A stretch of DNA of 64,000 nucleotides from Scopulibacillus daqui (GTDB lineage Bacteria; Bacillota; Bacilli; Bacillales; Sporolactobacillaceae): positions 1-64,000 of the forward strand of contig NZ_JAFBER010000003.1 in the NCBI RefSeq assembly GCF_016908855.1. The letters are read 5' to 3'. Below the pieces are notes generated by a model. The model did no database searches. It was not told where the DNA came from and saw nothing but the letters and a program-made list of their open reading frames with translations. Position 1 is the stretch's first letter, and every line of letters begins with the position of its first letter. Below, in pieces: positions 8,923 to 18,069 of the stretch. The position numbers and the translations under genes were made by a program.

Positions 8923-8951
8923 TTGACATGACTGCGTGTATTTTGTAAAAT
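8923..8951 (+). promoter_or_regulatory. SigA-type promoter of glmS
   Basis: TTGACA (8923-8928) and TAAAAT (8946-8951) are separated by 17 nt. They lie about 50 nt upstream of the ribozyme. Confidence 0.75.
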
Positions 8952-8999
8952 TACTAAGTGTTTATTCAAAGATAGAAAGGTGGATCGCAGAACTATTAA

Positions 9000-9170
9000 G
9001 ATGTAAAAAGCGCCTGAACTATTCTTGATCGGTCAAAAGAATAGTTGACGAGGAAGAGGTTAATCGAATGATCGGCGGATGCCTCTCGGGTAGTGCTCAC
9101 CCCCGTAAATCCCAGTCTGAAAACAGAGGGGCAACCCTTTGCACAAGGGCGGGATAGTGAGTAAAAAATA
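9000..9170 (+). ncRNA. glmS ribozyme (glucosamine-6-phosphate riboswitch)
   Basis: A self-cleaving RNA that uses glucosamine-6-phosphate as cofactor and lowers glmS mRNA stability when the product is abundant. The core signatures match the family: AAGCGCCTGAACT at the 5' end with cleavage expected just before G9010, the P2 hairpin ACTATTC/GAATAGT, GACGAGGAAGAGGT, ATCGGCGGATGCCTCTCGGG, and a P3/P4 region ending near 9165. It lies between the glmS promoter and the glmS start. The exact 3' border is my estimate. Confidence 0.93.
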
Positions 9171-9182
9171 AAAATGGAAAAC

Positions 9183-9233
9183 AAGTGGGGTAAGAAAACC
9201 CCATTGGACGCTTTCTTACCCCACTTAAGGGGG
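9183..9233 (+). promoter_or_regulatory. Hairpin pair abutting the glmS ribosome binding site
   Basis: A perfect 15-bp stem (9183-9197 with 9212-9226, 14-nt loop) ends directly before the ribosome binding site AAGGGGG (9227-9233). An alternative fold pairs TGGGGT (9186-9191) with ACCCCA (9198-9203). That frees CCCC (9219-9222) to pair with GGGG (9229-9232) of the ribosome binding site. No T tract follows, so it is not an ordinary terminator. Confidence 0.5.
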
Positions 9234-9241
9234 AAGATATT

Positions 9242-11044
9242 ATGTGCGGAATCGTAGGATATATTGGAACAAAAGACGTTAAAAGTATTTTAATAGAAGG
9301 ATTAAAAAAGCTTGAATATAGAGGTTATGACTCTGCGGGAATCGCAGTTATGAATGATAACGGCGTTCATGTGTTTAAAGAAAAAGGACGGATTGCTGTA
9401 TTAGAAGCGTCGGTTGACCCGAATGTCACAGCAACAATGGGCATCGGCCATACACGCTGGGCAACACACGGCGAGCCAAGCAAACATAATGCTCACCCGC
9501 ATCAAAGCGCGTCACGCCGCTTCACATTAGTGCACAACGGTGTCATTGAAAACTACGAAAAGTTGAGAAACGAATACCTTGCTCATGTTGAACTTAAGAG
9601 TGAAACGGATACAGAAGTCATTGTTCAGCTTATCGAGGAATTCGTTAAAGAAGGCTCCTCTGTTGAAGAAGCCTTCCGGAAAACTTTATCACTCTTGCAC
9701 GGTTCATACGCGTTGGCACTCATTGATAATCAAGATGCCGAAACCATTTATGTCGGCAAGAACAAGAGCCCGCTCTTAGTCGGCGTCGGCGAAGGCTTTA
9801 ACGTTGTGGCAAGTGATGCCATGGCAATGCTTCAGGTGACAGACCAATTTGTTGAATTGATGGATGAAGAAATTGTCATCGTCAAACGGGATCACATTGA
9901 AATAAAAACATTGGACGGCAAAGCTGTTAACCGTGCGCCTTATACAGCTGAACTTGATGCCAGCGATATTGAAAAGGGTACTTACCCTCACTATATGCTA
10001 AAAGAAATCGATGAACAACCAGCTGTGATGAGAAAAATTATTATGGAATACCAAGACGAAAACGATAACATCAAGCTGGATGAAGACGTCCGCCATGCTG
10101 TTCAGCAGTCGGATCGCATTTACATCATTGCATGCGGCACAAGCTATCATGCCGGCCTTGTAGGTAAGCAAATGATTGAAACAATGGCGAAAATCCCGAC
10201 TGAAGTGCATATTGCAAGTGAATTTTCATACAATATGCCGCTGTTATCTGAGAGGCCGCTATTCATTTTCATTTCGCAAAGCGGAGAAACAGCCGACAGC
10301 AGAGCCGTGCTCGTCCAAATTAAGAGCATGGGCCACCGTTCCCTAACGATTACAAACGTTCCCGGCTCAACATTATCCCGTGAAGCAGATCACACTTTGC
10401 TGCTCCATGCCGGTCCGGAAATCGCTGTGGCTTCAACAAAAGCTTATACAGCACAAATTGCCGTACTTGCGCTCCTTGCGGTTGACGCAGCAAAAGTGAA
10501 AGGCATTAAGCTTGATTTCAATCCGATCCAAGAGCTTGGCATCGTTGCCAATGCTATGGAAACGCTCGTTGATCAAAAGGACGTTATTGAAAAGATCGCC
10601 CGCGACTATCTTGCAGTCACTCGCAGCTGCTTCTTTATCGGCCGCGGCATCGACTATTATGTCTGCCAGGAAGCGGCACTTAAGCTGAAAGAAATCTCAT
10701 ATATTCAAGCGGAAGGCTTTGCAGGCGGCGAACTCAAACACGGTACCATCGCCTTGATCGAAGAAGGCACACCGGTGATTGCCATCGCCACTCAAGCTCA
10801 CGTTAACGGCAGCATCCGCAGCAACGTCAAAGAAACCGTTGCCCGCGGCGCCCACGCCTGCATCGTCAGCATGGAAAGCACAAGCGAAACAGGAGATCAA
10901 ATCGTACTCCCTGAAGTACATGAATATCTCACACCACTTGTTTCCGTTGTACCAATGCAGCTCTTAGCCTACTACGCTGCATTGCACCGTGACTGCGACG
11001 TCGATAAGCCAAGGAATTTGGCTAAGTCAGTAACGGTTGAGTAA
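9242..11044 (+). CDS. glmS: Glutamine--fructose-6-phosphate aminotransferase (isomerising)
   Basis: Makes glucosamine-6-phosphate from fructose-6-phosphate and glutamine, the entry step to amino sugar and cell-wall precursors. The 600-residue protein begins MCGIVGYIG, with Cys2 as the N-terminal glutaminase nucleophile after Met removal. HTRWATHG follows in the glutaminase domain. Two SIS domains make up the rest ([17 protein letters not shown]), and the C-terminus is KSVTVE, the usual ending of this family. AAGGGGG lies 8 nt before the ATG. The gene is a single transcription unit controlled by the ribozyme in its leader. Confidence 0.97.
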   Translation: MCGIVGYIGTKDVKSILIEGLKKLEYRGYDSAGIAVMNDNGVHVFKEKGRIAVLEASVDPNVTATMGIGHTRWATHGEPSKHNAHPHQSASRRFTLVHNGVIENYEKLRNEYLAHVELKSETDTEVIVQLIEEFVKEGSSVEEAFRKTLSLLHGSYALALIDNQDAETIYVGKNKSPLLVGVGEGFNVVASDAMAMLQVTDQFVELMDEEIVIVKRDHIEIKTLDGKAVNRAPYTAELDASDIEKGTYPHYMLKEIDEQPAVMRKIIMEYQDENDNIKLDEDVRHAVQQSDRIYIIACGTSYHAGLVGKQMIETMAKIPTEVHIASEFSYNMPLLSERPLFIFISQSGETADSRAVLVQIKSMGHRSLTITNVPGSTLSREADHTLLLHAGPEIAVASTKAYTAQIAVLALLAVDAAKVKGIKLDFNPIQELGIVANAMETLVDQKDVIEKIARDYLAVTRSCFFIGRGIDYYVCQEAALKLKEISYIQAEGFAGGELKHGTIALIEEGTPVIAIATQAHVNGSIRSNVKETVARGAHACIVSMESTSETGDQIVLPEVHEYLTPLVSVVPMQLLAYYAALHRDCDVDKPRNLAKSVTVE

Positions 11045-11067
11045 GTTTGCAAGGGAAAGCAACTTTT

Positions 11068-11107
11068 AAACCCTAACTAGCTGTTTGCTATGTTAGGGTT
11101 TTGTTTT
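11068..11107 (+). terminator. Terminator after glmS
   Basis: AAACCCTAAC pairs with GTTAGGGTTT around a 14-nt loop, followed by TTGTTTTG. Confidence 0.85.
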
Positions 11108-11260
11108 GCCTTTTTTCAGGCGCGGAATCTAATTGGCCAATCCTGCTTATAACGTGTTTGCTTTCGATTAAAGTCATTGGAGATATAGTGATGTGATGTA
11201 ATAATATGTTAATATGTAAATGGGCGAAGAGTCAGATGATACAGACAAGTAGCGGTCAAT

Positions 11261-11518
11261 TTGTTTATTTCAGGGGCTGTCATTTTAATATGTGCCTTTT
11301 TGGTCGGCAAAGATAAATATAAATGGTTATTAGCCGGTTTTAGGAATCGAAAAGATGATGCAAAGATTTATTATTCATTATTGGGCGGATCAATGATCGT
11401 TGGCAGTGTTATTGACGATCCTTGTGTAAACGGCTTTATTTTGCCAATGTTTGTGATTCTTCTTTCAATAATAACTATGATCAATGCAGCAGCCATGAAG
11501 AGAAAAAATGTGCATTAA
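11261..11518 (+). CDS. Small membrane protein, DUF3784-like, weak start
   Basis: An 85-residue protein with a first membrane segment near residues 2-16, the phrase KYKWLLAGFRNRKDD, and two more hydrophobic segments. The KWLLAG-F/Y motif after the first helix resembles DUF3784 proteins of Firmicutes. There is no ATG: the only possible start is the TTG at 11261, without a convincing ribosome binding site, and an in-frame stop lies at 11237. It may be a 5'-truncated remnant rather than a working gene. Confidence 0.4.
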   Translation: MFISGAVILICAFLVGKDKYKWLLAGFRNRKDDAKIYYSLLGGSMIVGSVIDDPCVNGFILPMFVILLSIITMINAAAMKRKNVH

Positions 11519-11602
11519 CTAACCAAATGATAATATCAAAGGGATAATGGGTGAGGCGTTTTAAAGTTTTTTATATTAAGCTTAATCATCGTTTTGTCCG
11601 TA

Positions 11603-11880
11603 ATGTATGATTGTTTTTTGTTTGCTGATGAAAGAAAAAGATGGGGATGGATGAAAAATTGGTCTACGGGAAGCAAGTTCATATTTTTCGCTTGCTTTAT
11701 CATTGTTTTGTTTATAGTTAATATGGCCATAAACTCGGATTTACTATAATCATTATTTGGATTTATATGCTCAATCGGGGCACTAAGGCCATTGCGCTTA
11801 GGCTTAGGCAGGCGCTTATGTATCATCGCCCTAAAATTAAAGTTCCAAGGACAATCGTGGAAATGTTTGTGTGGTGTTAA
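11603..11880 (+). pseudogene. Frameshifted two-helix membrane protein
   Basis: The frame from the ATG at 11603 encodes basic and aromatic residues (ERKRWGWMKNW), then a clear membrane helix (FIFFACFIIVLFIV), and stops at 11747. A second frame opens at that point and continues with another helix (FTIIIIWIYML) and a basic tail (RLRQALMYHRPKIKVPR) to a TAA at 11878. The two pieces fit one small membrane protein broken by a frameshift near 11745. I cannot name the family. Confidence 0.35.
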
Positions 11881-12034
11881 TTTTTGGAATATGCCAGCCA
11901 TAAGTCCCTGCTCATCATAACCGAACCTAATAACTGGGATCGGTAAGTGGGCTATTTTTTGCTTTTGTGAATAATATAATGAGTCTATTACAGAACCACT
12001 CCGAGCTGGACGGTTTACCTTTCATTGCAATTAA

Positions 12035-12075
12035 CACCACAAGTTCTTCCTATCGGCTGAGGAAGAACTTGTGAT
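12035..12075. terminator. Imperfect inverted repeat, possible terminator
   Basis: AAGTTCTTCCT pairs with AGGAAGAACTT around CGGCTG-type loop sequence. It is not followed by a clear T tract on the plus strand, and its role is uncertain. Confidence 0.35.
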
Positions 12076-12174
12076 TTGTCGAACCATCTTTTTAAATCAT
12101 TTTCCGGGAAATAATGACGGGATTCGACTTAATATTATTTATGAATGACATAGGTTTAGATTACGTCATAAAGT

Positions 12175-12402
12175 CTATTTATTTCGGCACCTTTTGCAAA
12201 CTTGGATCATTTGATCTTGATCAGTTTGGTGCGAGTACAATAGCTTAATGCCTGTTCTGCCGCATAACGGGCACTTTCCTCGTCCTCTATGGGGCAGATT
12301 GCCTAATGTTTTACCCCGGTATCTTTTAGCCATTTCCTTTTCACTCCATTTTTTGATTCTTTCTTTATTTAATGATGGAATGGCATAAATATTGTTAGGC
12401 AT
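12175..12402 (-). CDS. Small zinc-ribbon protein
   Basis: A 75-residue basic protein with two cysteine pairs, CPLC (about 44-47) and CKRC (about 69-72), which should bind one zinc ion. The N-terminal half is highly charged (KERIKKWSEKEMAKRYRGK). Such proteins often bind nucleic acid or ribosomes, but no function is known to me for this one. A weak AAGGA lies about 14 nt before the ATG at 12402. It is a single gene. Confidence 0.55.
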   Translation of the reverse strand: MPNNIYAIPSLNKERIKKWSEKEMAKRYRGKTLGNLPHRGRGKCPLCGRTGIKLLYSHQTDQDQMIQVCKRCRNK

Positions 12403-12502
12403 TTAATGGTTTTATTCCTTCTGGGATAAAAATGTTGATTCCTTTTAATTCATTTTTATTTTACTATGGTATGTAAGAATATTTGAAAAGGGGTAATAAG
12501 CG

Positions 12503-13021
12503 TTGGAAATTCGGTATCCAATAGGGGAATTGCACTTTCCAAATGAGATAAAACAGAGTCATATAGAGCTTTGGATTAATTAAATAGAAGAAGCTCCAGT
12601 TAAATTGAATGAAGCAGTCAAAGGGCTGGCGCAGGAGCAATTAGACACACCTTATCGTCAAGGTGGATGGAAACTGTATCAAGTTGTCCATCATTTAGCT
12701 GATTCACATCTTAACGGTTATATCAGAATTAAAATGGGTTTAACAGAGAATGAACCAATAATTAAAACCTATGATCAAGAACTTTGGGCGGAATTAGAAG
12801 ATAATAAATGTCCGATTGAAGTCTCATTAAATCTGTTCTCGTCGGTGCATAAGCGCTTCGCATTTCTTTTAAAATCTCTTAATAATGATGAGCTTAAAAG
12901 AAAGGTTTGCCACCCAGAAAGCGGCCTTCTTACTATAGAACAGCTAATCGCTACTTACGCTTGGCACGGAAAGCATCATACCGCACATATTATATCTTTA
13001 AGAGAACTGAAAGGATGGTAA
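12503..13021 (+). pseudogene. DinB/YfiT-family metal-dependent hydrolase with in-frame TAA
   Basis: The frame from the TTG at 12503 (site AAAGGGG 9 nt upstream) reads LEIRYPIGELHFPNEI, which matches the start of YfiT-type proteins. It meets a TAA at 12581-12583 and then continues with the full conserved body: QLDTPYRQGGWKLYQ, VVHHLADSH and AWHGKHHTAHI, with the metal-ligand histidines intact. The ancestral protein had about 172 residues. A start after the stop (TTG at 12605) would lack the N-terminal helix and has no good ribosome binding site. I call it a nonsense pseudogene. Confidence 0.75.
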
Positions 13022-13108
13022 AACTCAGGAAAGTTAATTTCTTCCATTTCACACACTTAAACGTTTTTAGGGTTTTTTATAGGGCATTGGTAAACAAAGG
13101 AGTTGCAA

Positions 13109-13456
13109 ATGACGAGAAAAATCATACATTTAGAAGGCTTTATTATCCTTATGGGCACAATCTATTTATATTCATTCAATGATTTTAACTGGTGGGTTTT
13201 TTTCTTATTTCTGTTGGTTCCAGATATTTCAGTGTTGGCCTATTTCATTAATCAGCGTATAGGAGCAGTCATTTATAATTTGTTTCATACTTATTCAATA
13301 TCAATATTTAACCTCTTAATAGGCGCTTTATGTCACCAAGAGTTAATGCTTGCAGTTGGATTAATTTGGACAGCCCATATTGCGATGGATCGAATGTTAG
13401 GATTTGGGCTTAAATATAATACTTCATTCCAAGATACGCATATTCAAAAACTGTGA
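13109..13456 (+). CDS. DUF4260-family membrane protein
   Basis: A 115-residue membrane protein. The ATG at 13109 has AAAGGAG (13096-13102) 6 nt upstream. Four hydrophobic segments are visible, with the phrases LLVPDISVLAYF, NLFHTY and WTAHIAMDRMLGFGLKY near the end. These are typical of DUF4260 proteins, whose function is not known. It lies after the broken yfiT-like gene in the same direction. Confidence 0.75.
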   Translation: MTRKIIHLEGFIILMGTIYLYSFNDFNWWVFFLFLLVPDISVLAYFINQRIGAVIYNLFHTYSISIFNLLIGALCHQELMLAVGLIWTAHIAMDRMLGFGLKYNTSFQDTHIQKL

Positions 13457-13612
13457 GAGTACTTACTTTTAAAATGATGATGCTTGCCTGATATCAAAAA
13501 ACAGCTTCGAGCGGGAAATCATTCGTATATTGGAGTTAAATGACACAAATATTGTTTTGTATCCTAAAATGTAAGGGGATATGAAAAATAACTTAAACCA
13601 AATTGGTGGTGA

Positions 13613-14236
13613 ATGAATTTGGAACCTAAATGGCTGACTTGGGCAAAACAATTACAATCCATTGCACAAGCCGGGTTAACGTATTCTAAGGATGTTTATG
13701 ACTTGGAAAGGTTTGAATTAATAAGAAATATTAGCACTGAGATTTTATCGGAATATACAGACACAGATAAGACAGTGATCAAAGATTTGTTCGCCAATGA
13801 AACGGGTTATGCAACACCTAAAGTAGATATTAGGGCTGTTGTATTTAGAGATAATAAAATATTGATGGTCAGAGAAAATACTGATGGTGAGTGGTCTCTG
13901 CCCGGCGGTTGGGGTGATATAGGATTAACTCCTGGTGAAGTCGCAGTTAAAGAAGTAAAGGAAGAGTCGGGATTTGATGTGAGATCCGTTAAATTGATGG
14001 GGGTATGCGACAAAAAATGTCATCCGCATCCTCCTTCGCCCTATCACGTTTATAAGATATTTATTCAATGTGAAATCATTGGCGGCCAACCTAAAGAAGG
14101 GCTGGAAACGAGTGCGGTAGGGTTTTTTGAAGAACATCAACTGCCGCCATTATCAAACGCTAGAAATACAGAATCACAAATCAATTGGGTTTTTAAACAC
14201 TTACATAATCCTCAAGAACCTGTATACTTTGATTAA
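13613..14236 (+). CDS. NUDIX hydrolase with N-terminal helical domain
   Basis: A 207-residue protein. The first 60 residues are helical (LTWAKQLQSIAQAGLTYSKDVYD), matching the N-terminal domain that accompanies some bacillar NUDIX enzymes. The NUDIX box begins at GGWGDIG and ends KEVKEESGF: the EE pair needed for metal binding is present, but the usual Glu five residues after the first Gly is Leu and the usual Arg is Lys. HPHPPSPYHVYK follows, as in ADP-ribose or nucleoside-diphosphate-linked hydrolases of this group. The substrate cannot be deduced. GGTGGTG lies before the ATG. Confidence 0.85.
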   Translation: MNLEPKWLTWAKQLQSIAQAGLTYSKDVYDLERFELIRNISTEILSEYTDTDKTVIKDLFANETGYATPKVDIRAVVFRDNKILMVRENTDGEWSLPGGWGDIGLTPGEVAVKEVKEESGFDVRSVKLMGVCDKKCHPHPPSPYHVYKIFIQCEIIGGQPKEGLETSAVGFFEEHQLPPLSNARNTESQINWVFKHLHNPQEPVYFD

Positions 14237-14405
14237 TTTTAAAACAAGGCTGCACTCAGGTTTAAAAATGAATGGCGGAATTTTACTAAGGAAACAGCTG
14301 TATTGATCAGCAGGAGATTAATACTTATTGAACAGAGAATAAAAAGGAATTTTCAGAACCTTTTTCGAATAACTACTTGAACCCAGGCTGTACGGGAGGT
14401 ATACC

Positions 14406-14969
14406 ATGATTCAAGTTTCATTAGTTCCACACGATTTAAAGTACGCACGGTCAATGTCATCTCAATCTTCCGTCCCGCAAGTTAAAAACGCTCTGGGATT
14501 AAGTGATGAACAAACATCACTAAACGGAACTATCGATTTTATTAAGTTTATACTGAAACAAGAAAAATTAGGAAAGCAATATTCAAGAGTTATTCTAAAT
14601 GAGGAAGGGAATTTGTCAGGAGTTATAACACTTAAAGATATCAATCAAACAGATAAATCAAGCCATATTGGCACTTGGATAGGATACCAATATTGGGGAA
14701 AGGGATATAATCAGTCAGCAAAGGCAAAAATGCTGCATACTGCATTTACTATACTGGATTTGGAATATGTTTTTGCCGGAGCCAAGTTGACAAATATACG
14801 TTCTCAAAAGGCTCAGGAAAAGCTGCCCTATATAAGAATCGGAGCAGAAAAGGAATTTCCAGAATAACATAAAAAATTGGAATCTCAAGTAAATGAACCT
14901 TGTATTTTAAACGTCATTGAAAAGGATACGTTTTTAGAGTGGTATTCAAAACAAGACAAATCATTATAA
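14406..14969 (+). pseudogene. GNAT N-acetyltransferase with in-frame TAA
   Basis: After a strong site (GGGAGG) and the ATG at 14406 the frame encodes a GNAT protein: SGVITLKDI, HIGTWIGYQYWGKGYN (acetyl-CoA binding turn) and FAGAKLTNIRSQKAQEKL. It stops at TAA 14865-14867. The same frame then continues as HKKLESQVNEPC and FLEWYSKQDKSL to a second stop at 14967-14969, giving the usual full length of 187 codons. The missing C-terminal strand belongs to the GNAT fold, so the truncated product is probably inactive. Confidence 0.7.
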
Positions 14970-15071
14970 CAGGCGGAGGGCATTTTTTTTAAAAAAAGAA
15001 GAAGCTCTAGATAAGCAGGATCATAGCTTTTTCATGAGAATAATAAATTTTTTGCAAAGGAGGGGAAATCT

Positions 15072-15480
15072 TTGAATTCGCATGTAAACTCACCGCTCAC
15101 GCAAAGTGAAAAAACAAAACCTAGAAAAGCGAATAAATGCATGAAAATAAGTAAAAACAATGCGGAACATTATATGTGGAGACAGCTGTGATGGGTGGTA
15201 TTTGGTTAAAAATAATAATTTGACGGTTATTCATGAACGTATGCCAGTGAATACTATTGAAGTTAAACACTATCATAATCGTTCGCAGCAATTTTTCTTT
15301 GTTTTATCAGGGACTGCAACATTAGAAACTAATGGAGAGTTCATCACTTTGGGCCCTAATGAGGGACTAGAAGTGCCGCCTTTAATTCCCCATCAAATGA
15401 AAAATGAATCTCAAGGGGATGTAGAATTTTTAGTGATATCCCAGCCTCATAGTCATGGCGATAGAGTATTGACAGACTAA
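15072..15480 (+). pseudogene. Cupin-domain protein broken by a frameshift
   Basis: From 15160 one frame encodes a typical single-domain cupin: CDGWYLVKNN, EVKHYHNRSQQFFF (metal-binding His pair), VPPLIPHQM and ISQPHSHGDRV. Its true N-terminus, MKISKNNAEHYMW, lies in a different frame starting at the ATG at 15141; the frames should join as ...MW-GDSCDGW, so one base is missing near 15178. The N-terminal frame is open back to a TTG at 15072 with a strong AGGAGGGG site and 23 extra residues (NSHVNSPLTQSEKTKPRK), which look like the start of another gene, perhaps a permease, fused by deletion. Confidence 0.65.
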
Positions 15481-15519
15481 AAAAGGTTTTATTTGGAAAT
15501 GTTTACAGGAGTGATCTCA

Positions 15520-15915
15520 TTGCCGCGAGGGCTCATCCATCATGTTGAGATAAATGTATCCGATATAAAGAAGTCAGTTGAATTCTGGGATTGGTTTTTA
15601 AAGGATTTAGGCTACAGGATTTATCAAAAGTAGGAAAATGGGCAGAGCTGGAAATTAGGAGAAACATACATCGTTTTTGTTCAAACGGATGAAAGATTTC
15701 TTGATATTCCATACCATAGGCGCCGTGTTGGCTTAAATCACTTAGCATTTTATGCAAATTCTCGGGAACACGTCGATGAAATAACTATAAAATTAGAGAA
15801 TAAGGGGATTAACATACTTTATAAGGATAAGCATCCTTTTGCAGGTGGAAAAGATCATTACGCCGTTTACTTTGAAGATCCGGATAGAATTAAAGTTGAA
15901 CTTGCTGCACCATGA
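15520..15915 (+). pseudogene. VOC/glyoxalase-family protein with in-frame TAG
   Basis: The frame from TTG at 15520 reads GLIHHVEINVSDIKKS and then EFWDWFLKDLGY, the first half of a vicinal-oxygen-chelate fold. It is cut by TAG at 15631-15633, where related proteins have Trp (QK-W-ENG), so a TGG to TAG change explains it. The frame continues through SWKLGETYIVFVQ, VGLNHLAFYANSREHV and YFEDPDRIKVEL to TGA at 15913. All family landmarks are present, so the gene is a recent nonsense pseudogene. Confidence 0.75.
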
Positions 15916-16010
15916 TTGACTTGAAAATTCCGGATATCATTTCTTTTCGAGAGAAACTGGACAAGCATCTGTCTTTAAAGTAACCAAAAATGCTTCATAT
16001 TTTCATGTAA

Positions 16011-16048
16011 CGTCAAATAACCCGTCTAAGTAGCGGGCTATTTTGACG
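16011..16048 (-). terminator. Terminator of the aldo/keto reductase gene
   Basis: CGTCAAATAACCCG pairs with CGGGCTATTTTGACG (one bulged or mismatched position). It lies just after the stop of the minus-strand gene. Confidence 0.8.
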
Positions 16049-16055
16049 CTCATAT

Positions 16056-16898
16056 TTAAAATTCTTCATAAACAGCGGGGTCTTGATTGTTAATTCTGCC
16101 ATCAAGGCGGGTAAGTTCGGAAATACGGGTCATTTCCGATTCGTTTAGCGCGAAATCAAAGATTGAGATGTTTTCAAGTTGCCGTTGGGGAGATGAAGAT
16201 TTAGGAATAGGAATTGCCCCGAGCTGGTAATGCCAGCGCAAAATGACTTGTGATGCTGTCTTATTATGCTGTGCGGCAATCTGTTTGATCGTTTCATTTT
16301 GCAAGACGTCATTTGCTCTAGCTAATGGACTCCAAGATTCAGTTGCAATATTATTCTCTTCGTGCCATTTTCTTTGTTCTTCTTGATTGAAAAATGGATG
16401 CAGTTCTATTTGGTTGATGCTTGGCTTAACACCTGTTTCCTTTTCTAACCGTTCGATATGTTCTGGCAAGAAATTGCAAACGCCTATGGAACGGATTAAG
16501 CCCCATTTTTTTGCATCAATTAATGCTTGCCAGGCTTCCACATAGAGGTCTTGCTTTGGATTTGGCCAATGTATAAGATACAAATCATAGTAATCCAGAT
16601 TTGCTCGGTATAAGGATTCTTGAATAGTGTTAACTGCTTTTTCATACGTATGATAGCGCCCAGGCAGTTTAGATGTAATGATTAATTCTTGCCTCGGAAC
16701 AGAACTGCGCCGAACAGCTTCGCCCACAGCCCCTTCATTTTCATAATTATAAGCCGTATCAATCAGCCGATAGCCAGCATGAATGGCGGTTGTTATCGCA
16801 TTGGCGCCGAAATTGCCGTTAAGGCTGTATGTACCAAAGCCTACAGCTGGCAAAGTGACCCCATCGTTAAGTGTTACCTTCGGAATAGCTTTTCCCAT
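16056..16898 (-). CDS. Aldo/keto reductase
   Basis: An NADPH-dependent cytoplasmic reductase of carbonyl compounds, 280 residues, a normal length. The active-site tetrad is visible: Asp in RLIDTAYNYENE (with Tyr of the same motif), Lys in IITSKLPG and His in LIHWPNP. The C-terminal cofactor motif IPIPKSS is present. AAAGGAG lies upstream of the ATG at 16898 on the minus strand. Similar bacillar enzymes reduce glyoxal or methylglyoxal, but the substrate here is not defined. It is a single gene with its own terminator. Confidence 0.9.
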   Translation of the reverse strand: MGKAIPKVTLNDGVTLPAVGFGTYSLNGNFGANAITTAIHAGYRLIDTAYNYENEGAVGEAVRRSSVPRQELIITSKLPGRYHTYEKAVNTIQESLYRANLDYYDLYLIHWPNPKQDLYVEAWQALIDAKKWGLIRSIGVCNFLPEHIERLEKETGVKPSINQIELHPFFNQEEQRKWHEENNIATESWSPLARANDVLQNETIKQIAAQHNKTASQVILRWHYQLGAIPIPKSSSPQRQLENISIFDFALNESEMTRISELTRLDGRINNQDPAVYEEF

Positions 16899-17063
16899 AA
16901 CAAGTCACTCCTTTCAGTATATTTTAAGGTTATCATCTAAATTAATGAGAATTCAAATAATCTAAACTGCATGTCAATTTATGGTATACTAAAGTGTCAA
17001 TTGTTCGTTTGTTAGATTATCAGTATAAAAACTTCCTTTTCAACATATGGATGAAAGAGTGGT

Positions 17064-17331
17064 ATGATGAACCAATCTCCTTCTATTAAAGGCAAAAATG
17101 TTCTCCTTAGAAAACGGAATTGACAGGGATGTCTATGACTATTTTAATTGTGGCATTAACAAGGAATTGATAAGAATGTACGGCGGTGATACAAGACATT
17201 TACAGCCGCTGACAATAGAGGATGCCCAAAACTATATAAACCGGATCTTATCGGATGTGATGATGGGTATCTTAGACAGGGAATATACGGGTTTAAAAGA
17301 CCGATATATAACGATGATTTTATGCGATTAA
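17064..17331 (+). pseudogene. GNAT N-acetyltransferase, frameshifted and internally deleted
   Basis: The start at 17064/17067 reads MNQSPSIKGKNVLLRKR and then hits TGA; one base away the frame continues IDRDVYDYF and RMYGGDTRHLQPLTIEDA, the expected GNAT N-terminal region. After NRIL it jumps directly to SDVMMGILDREY, which is the C-terminal end of this family (normally preceded by DGKYE-T). About 100 codons with the acetyl-CoA site are missing. So there is one frameshift near 17118 plus a large in-frame deletion near 17250. The remnant runs into the next gene's leader. Confidence 0.65.
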
Positions 17332-17351
17332 CGGACAGTAAAGGGGATAAT

Positions 17352-18023
17352 ATGATGGGGAACAAATCCATTTGGCATGACGTTGATAGCTATTTTATTG
17401 ATAAACTCTTACCATTTGATCCAACTTTAGAACATGTATTAAAGGCAAATAGAGAGGCAGGCATTCCAGAAATAGAAGTGTCGCCAACTCAAGGAAAACT
17501 GTTGTATCTGTTAGCTAAAATTAAGGGGGCAGAGAATGTATTAGAAATAGGCACTTTGGGCGGATACAGCAGCATTTGGCTGGCACGTGCTTTGCCTGAA
17601 GCAGGGAAAGTTTACACGCTTGAAATTAACCAAGAGTACGCCAATATTGCGGAGGAAAATATTCGGCATGCAGGCTTCCAGGATAAGGTAGATGTCATTG
17701 CCGGTAAGGCGCTTGATACTTTGGCCAGCTTAAAAGAAAAAGGCGTGCCTCCGTTTGACTTGATTTTTATAGATGCGGACAAGCAAAATAATCCTCATTA
17801 CCTAAAATGGGCATTAAATCTGGCAAACTCCGGTGCGCTTATCGTTGCTGACAATGTTGTGCGGAATGGAGAAGTGATTAATGAACAACGTACGGATGAA
17901 CAGATAAGAGGCATACGCCGATTTATGGACATGCTGGAAAACGAGCCGCTTATTGAATCTACAGCGATTCAAACAGTTGGCCAAAAAGGGTATGATGGTT
18001 TTGCGATTGGCGTTGTAAAATAA
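17352..18023 (+). CDS. SAM-dependent O-methyltransferase (catechol-type)
   Basis: A 223-residue class I methyltransferase of the O-methyltransferase family 3 type. SAM-binding motif I is VLEIGTLGGYSSIWLARALP, followed by the acidic residue after strand 2 (YTLEINQEYA). The metal-binding Asp is in FIDADKQN, with LIVADNVVRNG after it. AAGGGG (17341-17346) allows ATG 17352 or 17355; the extra upstream codons in this frame lie in the GNAT remnant. The substrate is unknown. A terminator follows at 18070. Confidence 0.88.
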   Translation: MMGNKSIWHDVDSYFIDKLLPFDPTLEHVLKANREAGIPEIEVSPTQGKLLYLLAKIKGAENVLEIGTLGGYSSIWLARALPEAGKVYTLEINQEYANIAEENIRHAGFQDKVDVIAGKALDTLASLKEKGVPPFDLIFIDADKQNNPHYLKWALNLANSGALIVADNVVRNGEVINEQRTDEQIRGIRRFMDMLENEPLIESTAIQTVGQKGYDGFAIGVVK

Positions 18024-18069
18024 ATGTTTATAAAAATAGTAAAGTTGTGGACGAAGCGGTCTCAAAAAA

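Larger units (their letters stand above)
11519..12174. other. Stretch without an intact gene
   Basis: No intact gene is seen. It holds a probable broken membrane protein (11603-11880) and then A/T-rich sequence with an imperfect inverted repeat around 12035-12075 (AAGTTCTTCCTATCG / TGAGGAAGAACTT). Confidence 0.4.

Noticed and set aside
9183-9226. The long hairpin before glmS as an intrinsic terminator
   Set aside because: No T tract follows; the ribosome binding site begins directly at its end.
11536-11901. A 121-residue minus-strand frame
   Set aside because: Its composition is not protein-like, and the plus strand shows a better membrane-protein remnant in the same place.
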